From: an uncultured Alphaproteobacteria bacterium
Lineage (GTDB): Bacteria; Pseudomonadota; Alphaproteobacteria; RF32; CAG-239
DNA: 64,000 bases
NCBI GenBank assembly: GCA_944390355.1
Contig: CALXPT010000002.1
Span: 1-64,000 of the forward strand
Direction of reading: 5' to 3'
This document shows, piece by piece, positions 44,518-52,735 of the stretch (its first letter is position 1; each line of letters begins with the position of its first letter). A program made the position numbers and the translations under genes. The notes under the pieces were generated by a model, which was given only the letters and a program-made list of their open reading frames with translations, was not told the origin of the DNA and did no database searches.

Positions 44518-46365
44518 ATGATAGATATCAAAAACATCACGGTCAGAATTGGCGGGAAGGTTTTACTGGAGCAAGCTTCCGCCCATATTTCGGATAATCA
44601 AAAAGTCGGACTTGTCGGGTTGAACGGCTGCGGCAAAACTACGCTGTTTCGAATTCTGCAAGGGGAATATGAAACAGAGCTTGGGGAAGTGTATTTTCCC
44701 GCACACAGTAAAGTCGCCTATGTCAAACAAGAGATAAACGACACCACGGTGAAGATACTTGATTTCGTTTTGGCGCAGGATAAAGAACGTACGGAGTTGA
44801 TGAAAAAACTCCAAACAGCGGATTCTGTTGAGTTGGGTGAAATACACGAGCGGTTAAAAATGATAGAAGCGGATTCGGCACCGGCGAGAGCCTCCGCGAT
44901 TTTGAATGGCTTGGGTTTTGCTAATGATGATTTTGCAAGAACGGTTGCCGAATTTTCCGGCGGTTGGCGGATGAGATTAGCCTTGGCAGCGGCTCTGTTT
45001 CAGCCCTCAGATATTTTGCTTTTGGATGAACCGACCAACCACTTGGATTTGGAAGCCGCAATATGGTTGACCGCGCATTTGCAAAAGTATAAGGGAACAC
45101 TGTTGATAATCAGCCATGACCGAACAATTTTGAATGATGTCTGCGATTATATCATCCATTTTGATAATAAAAAATTGGTAACGTATAATGGTAATTACGA
45201 CCGCTTTTTAACCACGCGCGCCGAGCAAAAAGAAATGCTTGAAAGGACGTATAAAAAGCAACAACAAAAACGCAAACATCTGGAGAGTTTTGTGGAGCGT
45301 TTTCGCTATAAAGCTTCCAAAGCCAAGCAAGCACAAAGCCGTATAAAATTGCTTGAAAAAATGCCGACCGTAACATTATTGGAAGATGAAACTTCTATCG
45401 GATTCGACTTTCCCGAACCGCAAGAGATATCTTCACCGATAATCAATATGGAAGATGTTTCGACAGGATATGGAGATAAGGCGGTTTTGAAAAATCTGAA
45501 CTTGAGTATCGAAAAAGATGACCGCATAGCCTTGCTGGGCGCAAACGGCAACGGTAAGTCAACTTTTGCAAAGTTGTTGTCCGAAAAGCTAACGCCGATG
45601 ACGGGAACATTGCGCCGTACGCCGAAACTAAAAATAGGCTACTTTGCGCAACATCAAAGCGAGGAGTTGCCCTATGATAAAACCGCGACGGAATATATGG
45701 CGGAATTTATGCCGGATAAAACCGAAACGCAGGTGAGAGCATACTTGGGCCGATTTGGCCTAGTGCAAGAAAAATCTCAAACCAAAATAGCAAATCTTTC
45801 GGGAGGAGAAAAAGCAAGGTTGCTGATTGCTTCCATGAGTATAGACGCGCCTAATTTACTGATATTGGATGAACCGACCAACCATTTGGATATGGATTCG
45901 CGCGATGCTCTGGTGGAGGCGTTGAATGACTATAAAGGTGCGGTTTTATTGATAACTCATGATATGCATACCATAGAACTGGTGGCAGATGAATTGTGGC
46001 TGGTTAATAAAGGAACGTGCAAAGTTTATGACGGCGATTTGGAAGATTATAAAAAATTATTGCTGGAAAAAACAGAAAGCAAAGCCGAGAAAAAGAAAAA
46101 AGAGGCAGAAGAACAACAAAAAGAAATCATAAAAGCCCAAAAGCAAGAAAAGAAAAATAAAGACAAAGAGCAAAAGCAAAAACTCCGCAATTTGGAAAAA
46201 GAACTTTCTTTATTGGAGAAACGCAAAGCGGAAATAGAAAAGAGCTTTGAAACTTTTCAATCAGCAGAAGATACAATAGCCCTGCAAAAAGAGTTTAAGC
46301 AAATAGAAGAAAGAATAGCTGCAGCGGAAGAAGAGTGGTTGAAACTCTCAAGCGAAGAAGAATAA
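44518..46365 (+). CDS. ABC-F family ATPase (YheS/Uup-like)
   Basis: ABC-F proteins are soluble twin ATPases that act on the ribosome, in translation or in antibiotic resistance. The 615-residue protein has two ABC cassettes (Walker A GLNGCGKT and GANGNGKS; signatures FSGGWRMRLALAAAL and LSGGEKARLLIA; Walker B LLLDEPTNHLD and LILDEPTNHLD), an inter-domain linker with many Lys/Arg, and a Lys/Glu-rich coiled-coil tail (residues ~520-615). There are no membrane segments. The layout is closest to the YheS type, a housekeeping ABC-F; a resistance role cannot be shown. Confidence 0.9.
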   Translation: MIDIKNITVRIGGKVLLEQASAHISDNQKVGLVGLNGCGKTTLFRILQGEYETELGEVYFPAHSKVAYVKQEINDTTVKILDFVLAQDKERTELMKKLQTADSVELGEIHERLKMIEADSAPARASAILNGLGFANDDFARTVAEFSGGWRMRLALAAALFQPSDILLLDEPTNHLDLEAAIWLTAHLQKYKGTLLIISHDRTILNDVCDYIIHFDNKKLVTYNGNYDRFLTTRAEQKEMLERTYKKQQQKRKHLESFVERFRYKASKAKQAQSRIKLLEKMPTVTLLEDETSIGFDFPEPQEISSPIINMEDVSTGYGDKAVLKNLNLSIEKDDRIALLGANGNGKSTFAKLLSEKLTPMTGTLRRTPKLKIGYFAQHQSEELPYDKTATEYMAEFMPDKTETQVRAYLGRFGLVQEKSQTKIANLSGGEKARLLIASMSIDAPNLLILDEPTNHLDMDSRDALVEALNDYKGAVLLITHDMHTIELVADELWLVNKGTCKVYDGDLEDYKKLLLEKTESKAEKKKKEAEEQQKEIIKAQKQEKKNKDKEQKQKLRNLEKELSLLEKRKAEIEKSFETFQSAEDTIALQKEFKQIEERIAAAEEEWLKLSSEEE

Positions 46366-46368
46366 GAA

Positions 46369-46396
46369 AAAAGCTCGGTTCCAAAACCGAGCTTTT
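46369..46396. terminator. Terminator of ABC-F gene and of tRNA-Leu
   Basis: AAAAGCTCGGTT pairs with AACCGAGCTTTT around a four-base loop; it is symmetric enough to end both the plus-strand gene and the minus-strand tRNA. Confidence 0.8.
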
Positions 46397-46399
46397 GAT

Positions 46400-46485
46400 T
46401 GGTAGGGGTAGTCAGACTCGAACTGACACGGCCTGAGGCCACAAGATTTTGAGTCTAGCGCGTCTACCAGTTCCGCCATACCCCC
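46400..46485 (-). tRNA. tRNA-Leu (CAA)
   Basis: The 86-nt gene folds with acceptor GGGGGTA/TACCCCT (one G-T pair), anticodon loop CTCAAAA giving anticodon CAA, a long class II variable arm (GTGGCCTCAGGCCGTG region), T-loop GTTCGAG and encoded CCA. Confidence 0.95.
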
Positions 46486-46586
46486 ATCGAATACAGAAAG
46501 ATAGATATAATAAAAATTTTCATTCGTCAATAGTTTTTTTACTAAAAAATGATATTTTATGACAATATATTGTTAAAAGGCAAAAT

Positions 46587-47897
46587 ATGTTTGGATTAAA
46601 TAATAAAATAGACAAGGCATTGCAATCTTATGAGAACGGCGAGTATGAAAAATCATATCGACTATGCTGCAAGGTTTTAAAATCAGATTCTCAAAATACA
46701 TGCATATTAATCACGCTGGGCAATATTTTCTATATGCAAAATAAATATGAGGCAGCCGCCAAATATTATGAGCAGGCAATTAAGATAGCACCGGACAATT
46801 ATTCTGCCTTAATCAATTTGGCAAATTCATACTATGAAATCAAGCAATACGATAAGTCGATAGAATATGCCAACCGAGCCGCAATAATACACCCGAAAGA
46901 AAAAGTTGCCTACACGATTATGGGCAATTCCTACGGAGAAAAAGAGCAATATTCCAAAGCAATAGATTGTTTCAAAAAAGCCTTGGAAATAGACAATCAA
47001 GACGCGTGGTTATATAATTATCTATCCCAAAATTATCAAAAAAACGGTAGCTTTATTTCATCATTATCCTGCGCATGGAAAGCCGTGCGTCTGGGGCAGG
47101 GAGAAGATGCGCACCATATTAATTTAGGCTATTTGTTTTATGAAATTTCAACGGAAAAAGGTCTGGATTCGATATTAGAATGTTTGGAATTGTGGTATAA
47201 AGAATATGGCAAAAATCCGATAGTAGCATATACATATAACGCATTGTTGCATAATACGAAAATCAAGGTAGCAGATAGCCGTTATGTTAAAAACATATTT
47301 GATATTTTTGCCCCCGATTTTGAGAGTGTTCTGACTTCATTAGACTATCAAGCCCCGTTTTTAATTGAAGAAATGCTAAAAAAAATTTATACGAGCAAGA
47401 AGAAAAATTTGCGTATTTTGGATTTGGGATGTGGCACGGGATGGTGTGGTGTTTTTTTAAAAAATTACGCAAGGTCAAAAAGCTTGTATGGAATTGATTT
47501 ATCAGAAAAAATGTTATCTGTTGCGCAAGAAAAAAATATCTATTCCAAACTCATTAAAGGAGATATTATAAGCTATCTCAAAGCAACAACGGAAAAGTTT
47601 GATTTAATGGTATCATCGGATGTTTTTACATATTTCGGAGCATTGGAAGAACTCTTTGAAAACATCAATAAATGCCTAAGTGAAAATGGCCGTCTGGTAT
47701 TCACAATCAGCGAAAATAATATGAATAAAGATAATTATTTTCTGCACGCATCGGGACGTTTTTTGCATAGCTTGAACTACATCAAAAACATCTTGAAAAA
47801 AACATGTTTTGAAGTGGAAGAATTGGAACATAAAAAACTACGCAACGAGGGGGATAAAAAAGTTATGGGATATATAGTTTCCGCCCATAAGATTTAA
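46587..47897 (+). CDS. TPR-repeat class I SAM-dependent methyltransferase
   Basis: The 436-residue protein has four to five TPR repeats (residues ~7-170, such as NCILITLGNIFYM and AVRLGQ) followed by a linker and a Rossmann methyltransferase domain with motif I LDLGCGTG (278-285) and an acidic motif III region (FDLMVSSDVFTYFGAL). The pre-domain wording (NIFDIFAPDFESVLTSLDY) matches TPR-fused methyltransferases common in Alphaproteobacteria, which use TPR to hold protein or peptide targets. The substrate is unknown. AAAAGG lies upstream of the start. Confidence 0.88.
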   Translation: MFGLNNKIDKALQSYENGEYEKSYRLCCKVLKSDSQNTCILITLGNIFYMQNKYEAAAKYYEQAIKIAPDNYSALINLANSYYEIKQYDKSIEYANRAAIIHPKEKVAYTIMGNSYGEKEQYSKAIDCFKKALEIDNQDAWLYNYLSQNYQKNGSFISSLSCAWKAVRLGQGEDAHHINLGYLFYEISTEKGLDSILECLELWYKEYGKNPIVAYTYNALLHNTKIKVADSRYVKNIFDIFAPDFESVLTSLDYQAPFLIEEMLKKIYTSKKKNLRILDLGCGTGWCGVFLKNYARSKSLYGIDLSEKMLSVAQEKNIYSKLIKGDIISYLKATTEKFDLMVSSDVFTYFGALEELFENINKCLSENGRLVFTISENNMNKDNYFLHASGRFLHSLNYIKNILKKTCFEVEELEHKKLRNEGDKKVMGYIVSAHKI

Positions 47898-47913
47898 GAT
47901 AAAAACACAAAAT

Positions 47914-47945
47914 AAAACCTCGTTAAAGAAACGAGGTTTTATTTG
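47914..47945. terminator. Bidirectional terminator between methyltransferase and DUF2934 genes
   Basis: AAAACCTCGTT pairs with AACGAGGTTTT, with T-runs suited to both strands. Confidence 0.8.
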
Positions 47946-47972
47946 CAAATTCCGCGAGTAAAAAACCAAAAA

Positions 47973-48185
47973 TTATTTGGATTTTTTAGTGCTGGATTTC
48001 GAAGTAGATTTCTTGCAAGAAGTAGAAGATTTCTTGGAAGAACCGCTGCAAGAACAGTTGCAGCCTTTAGAAAGTTGTTCAACGGCCAAAGACCAAAAAT
48101 ATTCATCTTGACCTTGAGGGCAACCGGCATTTTGCCAGTTGTAGTAAGCAGCCTCTCTGACTGCATTTTCGTTTAATTTAACCAT
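47973..48185 (-). CDS. Small DUF2934-family protein with Lys/Ser tail
   Basis: The 70-residue protein starts at ATG 48185 (GGAG six bases upstream). The first ~40 residues match DUF2934 (AVREAAYYNWQNAGCPQGQ, then EYFWSLAVEQL). The tail is Cys/Ser/Lys-rich (CNCSCSGSSKKSSTSCKK). DUF2934 proteins are short and of unknown function. The neighbouring 240 bp (48186-48425) hold the glgB promoter and no other gene. Confidence 0.75.
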   Translation of the reverse strand: MVKLNENAVREAAYYNWQNAGCPQGQDEYFWSLAVEQLSKGCNCSCSGSSKKSSTSCKKSTSKSSTKKSK

Positions 48186-48342
48186 AACTAACTCCAAATA
48201 AAAAATGTTTGGTCAACACAATCACTATACAATCAAAAATTAATACGTCAATAAAAAATCTCATATTTTATCACAATTTTAAGCACATAAAAAAATGCAA
48301 AAAAAATCACCCACAAAAATGTCAAAAGATGAGTTTATTTTC

Positions 48343-48370
48343 TTGCAAAAAAATAAGGATAGATTATAGA
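48343..48370 (+). promoter_or_regulatory. Probable glg operon promoter
   Basis: TTGCAA (48343-48348) and TATAGA (48365-48370) are 16 bp apart and lie about 55 bp before glgB; GGGGG at 48414-48418 is the ribosome-binding site. Confidence 0.45.
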
Positions 48371-48425
48371 TAAAAAGACAAGAGTTTAATTAATTATTTT
48401 AGCAAGTCTTTTAGGGGGCATCCGA

Positions 48426-50624
48426 ATGGAAAATTTATTATCAAAAGAAGAGATGGAAGCAATCATCAACGGTGATCACGGCAATGCATTTGCAGTACTG
48501 GGAATACACCGCAACAAGGGTTCAAAAGAGGTTTTTATCCGCGCCTATCATCCCAATACCAAGTCAATAGAGGTGATAAAAAAATCAGATAATTCTTCAC
48601 TTGGATTTATGGAAAAATTAGATGAAAGAGGCTTCTATCAAAAGAACTTCGGAGCAGGGGAAGATTTTGCCTATAAATTCCGCATAGAAAATGATTTGGG
48701 GAACATATATGAAGCTGAAGATCCGTATCGTTTTATGCCGACATTGGGAGATATAGATATCTATCTTTTGGGAGAAGGCAATCACCTGAATATGTATAAG
48801 ATTTTGGGAGCCCACTTGCGAGAGATGGATGGAGTTAAAGGCGTGAGCTTTGCGGTATGGGCACCGAATGCGAAAAGAGTTTCGGTAGTTGGAGCATTTA
48901 ATAACTGGGACGGACGCGTTAACCCGATGCGCAAACATATCAGTTGCGGCGTGTGGGATATTTTCATTCCGAACATCACCGAAGGTGAGATGTACAAATA
49001 TGAAGTTAAAACGGATAATAATTATATTTTGACTAAAAGTGATCCGGTAGGATTCTATTCTGAAAAACGCCCGAAGACGGCTTCGATTGTATATAACATT
49101 GACCGCTATGTTTGGTCGGATGAAAACTGGATGAACTACCGTGAGGAGCACAATTCATTTGATAAACCGATGTCAATATATGAGGTGCATCTGGGCTCAT
49201 GGCGTCGTAAAGACAATAACGAATATTTGACGTACAGAGAACTAGCGGACACACTTGTTCCGTATGTAACAAACATGGGCTTTACGCATGTTGAATTTTT
49301 GCCTTTGGCAGAGCACCCGTTAGATGCCTCATGGGGTTATCAGGTTGTGGGAATGTTTGCCCCGACATCACGTTTTGGAACGCCGGATGACTTAAGGTAT
49401 TTGATAGATAAATTCCATCAGGCAGGAATAGCCGTTATCATGGATTGGGTGCCGGCACACTTCCCCAAAGACGGACATGGATTGGTCGAGTTTGACGGCA
49501 CACATTTGTATGAACACGCCGACCCGAGAAAAGGCGAGCATAAAGATTGGGGAACAAAGATTTATAACTATGGCAGAACAGAAGTTTGCAATTTCTTGTG
49601 CGCCAGTGCTTTGTATTGGCTAAAAGAATTTCATATAGATGGCCTAAGAGTTGATGCTGTTGCCTCAATGTTGTATTTAGATTATTCGAGAAAAGACGGC
49701 GAGTGGATTCCGAACCAATACGGCGGCAACGAAAATCTGGAAGCAATATCCTTTATCCGTAAGATGAACGAATTGGTCTATGGCCAATGCAAAGGAGCAT
49801 TCACCTGTGCGGAAGAATCAACGGCATGGCCGATGGTTTCCCGCCCGACCTCAATGGGGGGACTTGGTTTTGGCTATAAGTGGAACATGGGGTGGATGAA
49901 TGATACATTACGCTATATTTCACATGAGCCGATTCACAGAAAGTATCATCACGGAATGTTGACCTTTGGATTGCTATACGCATTTAATGAAAACTTTATT
50001 CTGCCGATTTCCCACGATGAGGTAGTTCATGGCAAAGGTTCTATGTTGTCCAAAATGCCCGGAGATGAATGGCAAAAATTTGCAAATTTGAGAGCTTATT
50101 ATGGCTTTATGTACACCCACCCAGGGAAGAAACTAATGTTTATGGGCTGCGAGTTTGGGCAAGATTGGGAGTGGAATTCCGAAGAAGGACTACGCTGGTT
50201 TTTATTGGATTATCCGATGTACAAAGGAATGCAAAATTGCGTTCGTGATTTGAACTTGATGTACAAGGGCAATCCCGCGCTTTATCAAATCGACTTTGAT
50301 TATCGAGGATTTGAGTGGATAGAACATTCCAATGCAAACGACAGCGTGATAACTTATATGAGAAAAGGCGAAAAGCCAGGGGATTATTTAATCGTGGCCT
50401 GTAACTTTACACCGGTAGTCAGACATGATTATCGTATCGGAGTTTATGAGAGCGGTCGTTATCAGGAAATCTTTAACAGTGATGACAAGAATTATTGGGG
50501 TAGCGGAATTAAGAACGAAGGATTTATGATGTCGGAAGAAATCGGCTGGAACGATAAGCCGCGTTCAATCAGATTAACATTGCCGCCGTTGTCAACCATA
50601 GTCATTAAATTAATCAGAGACTAA
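48426..50624 (+). CDS. glgB: 1,4-alpha-glucan branching enzyme
   Basis: GlgB makes alpha-1,6 branches in glycogen. The 732-residue protein has N-terminal CBM48 modules (KGVSFAVWAPNAKRVSVVGAFNNWDG) and the GH13_9 barrel: GYQVVGMFAPTSRFGTPDD, the nucleophile Asp in HIDGLRVDAVAS, the acid in CAEESTAWPMVSRP, and the late Asp-containing ISHDEVVHGKGS. Length is normal. First gene of an operon with glgX (24 bp) and malQ (9 bp). Confidence 0.97.
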   Translation: MENLLSKEEMEAIINGDHGNAFAVLGIHRNKGSKEVFIRAYHPNTKSIEVIKKSDNSSLGFMEKLDERGFYQKNFGAGEDFAYKFRIENDLGNIYEAEDPYRFMPTLGDIDIYLLGEGNHLNMYKILGAHLREMDGVKGVSFAVWAPNAKRVSVVGAFNNWDGRVNPMRKHISCGVWDIFIPNITEGEMYKYEVKTDNNYILTKSDPVGFYSEKRPKTASIVYNIDRYVWSDENWMNYREEHNSFDKPMSIYEVHLGSWRRKDNNEYLTYRELADTLVPYVTNMGFTHVEFLPLAEHPLDASWGYQVVGMFAPTSRFGTPDDLRYLIDKFHQAGIAVIMDWVPAHFPKDGHGLVEFDGTHLYEHADPRKGEHKDWGTKIYNYGRTEVCNFLCASALYWLKEFHIDGLRVDAVASMLYLDYSRKDGEWIPNQYGGNENLEAISFIRKMNELVYGQCKGAFTCAEESTAWPMVSRPTSMGGLGFGYKWNMGWMNDTLRYISHEPIHRKYHHGMLTFGLLYAFNENFILPISHDEVVHGKGSMLSKMPGDEWQKFANLRAYYGFMYTHPGKKLMFMGCEFGQDWEWNSEEGLRWFLLDYPMYKGMQNCVRDLNLMYKGNPALYQIDFDYRGFEWIEHSNANDSVITYMRKGEKPGDYLIVACNFTPVVRHDYRIGVYESGRYQEIFNSDDKNYWGSGIKNEGFMMSEEIGWNDKPRSIRLTLPPLSTIVIKLIRD

Positions 50625-50647
50625 TGCGAGGAAGGAGCGCAGAGTAA

Positions 50648-52726
50648 ATGTCGAAAGAAAGCAAGCCGACCCAAGGCAATCCCTATCCGCTAGGTTCACA
50701 CTATAACGGAGAAGGAGTAAACTTTGCGCTCTATTCGGCTCATGCCACGAAAGTTGAAGTATGCTTATTTGATAAAACCGGTTCGGAAGAACTAAAACGC
50801 TACCCGATAACCACGAACGACAACAATATATGGCATATATTTATCCCTGATATAGAAGTCGGACAGGTATACGGCTATCGTGTTTATGGTCCATATCAAC
50901 CGGAACAAGGGCATCGCTTTAATCCCAACAAGCTTCTAATCGACCCCTACGGTAAACAACTGGTTGGGAAATTGATATGGCATAAAGCAATATTTGGATA
51001 TGATGTAGACAGTCCTGACAAAGATTTGTCTTTCAGCCGCTTAGATAGTGCCCCCTACGTTCCCAAGTCAGTTGTCGTGAGCGATGAATATGACTGGGAA
51101 GGAGACAAGCATCCGCGTAGAAAGATGGAAGAAAGCATCATCTATGAGGCACATGTTCGCGGATTAACCAAGTTGCACCCTCTGTTGCCGGATTATGAGC
51201 GAGGCACGTTTGCCGGCATGAAGCATTATTCAATATTAAATTATTTCAAGTGGCTGGGAATAACGGCAGTAGAGCTTTTGCCGGTTCATGCTTTTTTCGG
51301 CAATCGACATCGCAAAGGCTGGATAAATGATAACTATTGGGGCTATGAAAGTTTCTCGTTTTTTGCACCGGAGCAGAATTATTTATCGGGCAGCTCGATT
51401 AATGAATTTAAGGACATGGTCAAGGCCATGCATAAAAAGGGCTTAGAGGTCATATTAGATGTTGTCTATAACCATACGGGCGAGGGCAACCAAATGGGAC
51501 CGACTTTGTGTTACAAAGGGATAGACAACGCCTCTTATTATACCCTAAGCAACGAGAACAAACGTTACTATTATGACAGCACGGGCACGGGGGCAAGTTT
51601 TAATGTTCAAAATCCCTATGTTCTGGAATTGGTAATGGATTCTCTGCGCTATTGGGTTGAGAAAATGCATGTCGACGGTTTCAGGTTTGATTTAACGCCG
51701 ACCTTGTGCCGCTATAAGACGGATTTCAAAAGAGACAGCGGCTTTTTATATGCCGTGAAACAAGACCCTGTATTAAGGAAAGTCAAATTAATTGCAGAGC
51801 CTTGGGATGTAGGGTATGCCGGTTATCAACTTGGAGCGTTTATGCCCGGTTGGAGTGAGTGGAATGATAAATATCGAGACACAATAAGGCGTTTTTGGAA
51901 AGGGGATACCTATCAAATTCCGGAGCTTGCAAGCCGTATCAGCGGTTCGAGTGATATCTTTAACCATGATAATCGCAATATTACAAGCAGTATTAATTTT
52001 GTAACGGTGCATGACGGATTTTGTTTAAGAGATGTCGTAAGTTTTAATACCAAGCACAATATGAGCAACGGCGAAGACAACCGCGACGGAACCAATTCGA
52101 ACTGGAGTTGGAATTCGGGTATTGAGGGAGAGGCGCATGATTCTGCGGTTTTAGCATTACGAATGCGGCGAGCCAAAGCGATGTTGGCCACGTTATTAAT
52201 GTCGTATGGAATACCGCAAATATTATCAGGAGATGAGTTTTTCAACCCGCAATTTGGAAATAACAATCCCTATTGTCAGGATAATATAATAACATGGTTG
52301 GTTTGGGAAGCGATAACCGAGCAAGACATGGAGATGCTGCGATTTATACGCCGTGCGATAACTGTTCGCAAAAAGTTAAAGATTTTTGAGCGATTAAAAT
52401 TTTTCGAAGGAAAATCCATCAATCATAAAGGCGATAAAGATTTATCTTGGTTTACGGAGAAAGGAACCGAATTCACGCAATCAGATTGGGACAACAACAT
52501 GAGGCGGAGTATTTCATATGCGATTTATGAGAATAAGCGTCATGTATATGTCATATTGAATGCGGAAGCAACAGACAAGAGCTGGCGTTTGCCTGCATTG
52601 GAAGGAGACACATGGGAGCTGATATTAAACAGCAGTGGAGAAGAATTTAACACCGAAAAGCTTTGTGCATATCAAATGATAAAAGTTCCGGCATGGAGTG
52701 TGCTTGTTTTTGAAATAAAGAAATAG
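50648..52726 (+). CDS. glgX: Glycogen debranching enzyme GlgX
   Basis: GlgX removes short alpha-1,6 branches from phosphorylase-trimmed glycogen. The 692-residue protein has a CBM48 N-terminus (GSHYNGEGVNFALYSAHATKVE), a GH13_11 barrel with YNHTGEGNQMGPTL, nucleophile Asp in VDGFRFDLTPTL, acid in LIAEPWDVG, and FVTVHDGF near the third acid. GAGGAAGGAG precedes the start. It works on chains that malQ and phosphorylase then process. Confidence 0.95.
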   Translation: MSKESKPTQGNPYPLGSHYNGEGVNFALYSAHATKVEVCLFDKTGSEELKRYPITTNDNNIWHIFIPDIEVGQVYGYRVYGPYQPEQGHRFNPNKLLIDPYGKQLVGKLIWHKAIFGYDVDSPDKDLSFSRLDSAPYVPKSVVVSDEYDWEGDKHPRRKMEESIIYEAHVRGLTKLHPLLPDYERGTFAGMKHYSILNYFKWLGITAVELLPVHAFFGNRHRKGWINDNYWGYESFSFFAPEQNYLSGSSINEFKDMVKAMHKKGLEVILDVVYNHTGEGNQMGPTLCYKGIDNASYYTLSNENKRYYYDSTGTGASFNVQNPYVLELVMDSLRYWVEKMHVDGFRFDLTPTLCRYKTDFKRDSGFLYAVKQDPVLRKVKLIAEPWDVGYAGYQLGAFMPGWSEWNDKYRDTIRRFWKGDTYQIPELASRISGSSDIFNHDNRNITSSINFVTVHDGFCLRDVVSFNTKHNMSNGEDNRDGTNSNWSWNSGIEGEAHDSAVLALRMRRAKAMLATLLMSYGIPQILSGDEFFNPQFGNNNPYCQDNIITWLVWEAITEQDMEMLRFIRRAITVRKKLKIFERLKFFEGKSINHKGDKDLSWFTEKGTEFTQSDWDNNMRRSISYAIYENKRHVYVILNAEATDKSWRLPALEGDTWELILNSSGEEFNTEKLCAYQMIKVPAWSVLVFEIKK

Positions 52727-52735
52727 GAGAAGGAC

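Noticed and set aside
47943-48176. Plus-strand frame opposite the DUF2934 gene
   Set aside because: The minus-strand product matches DUF2934 and has a good ribosome-binding site; the plus-strand frame is its antisense shadow.
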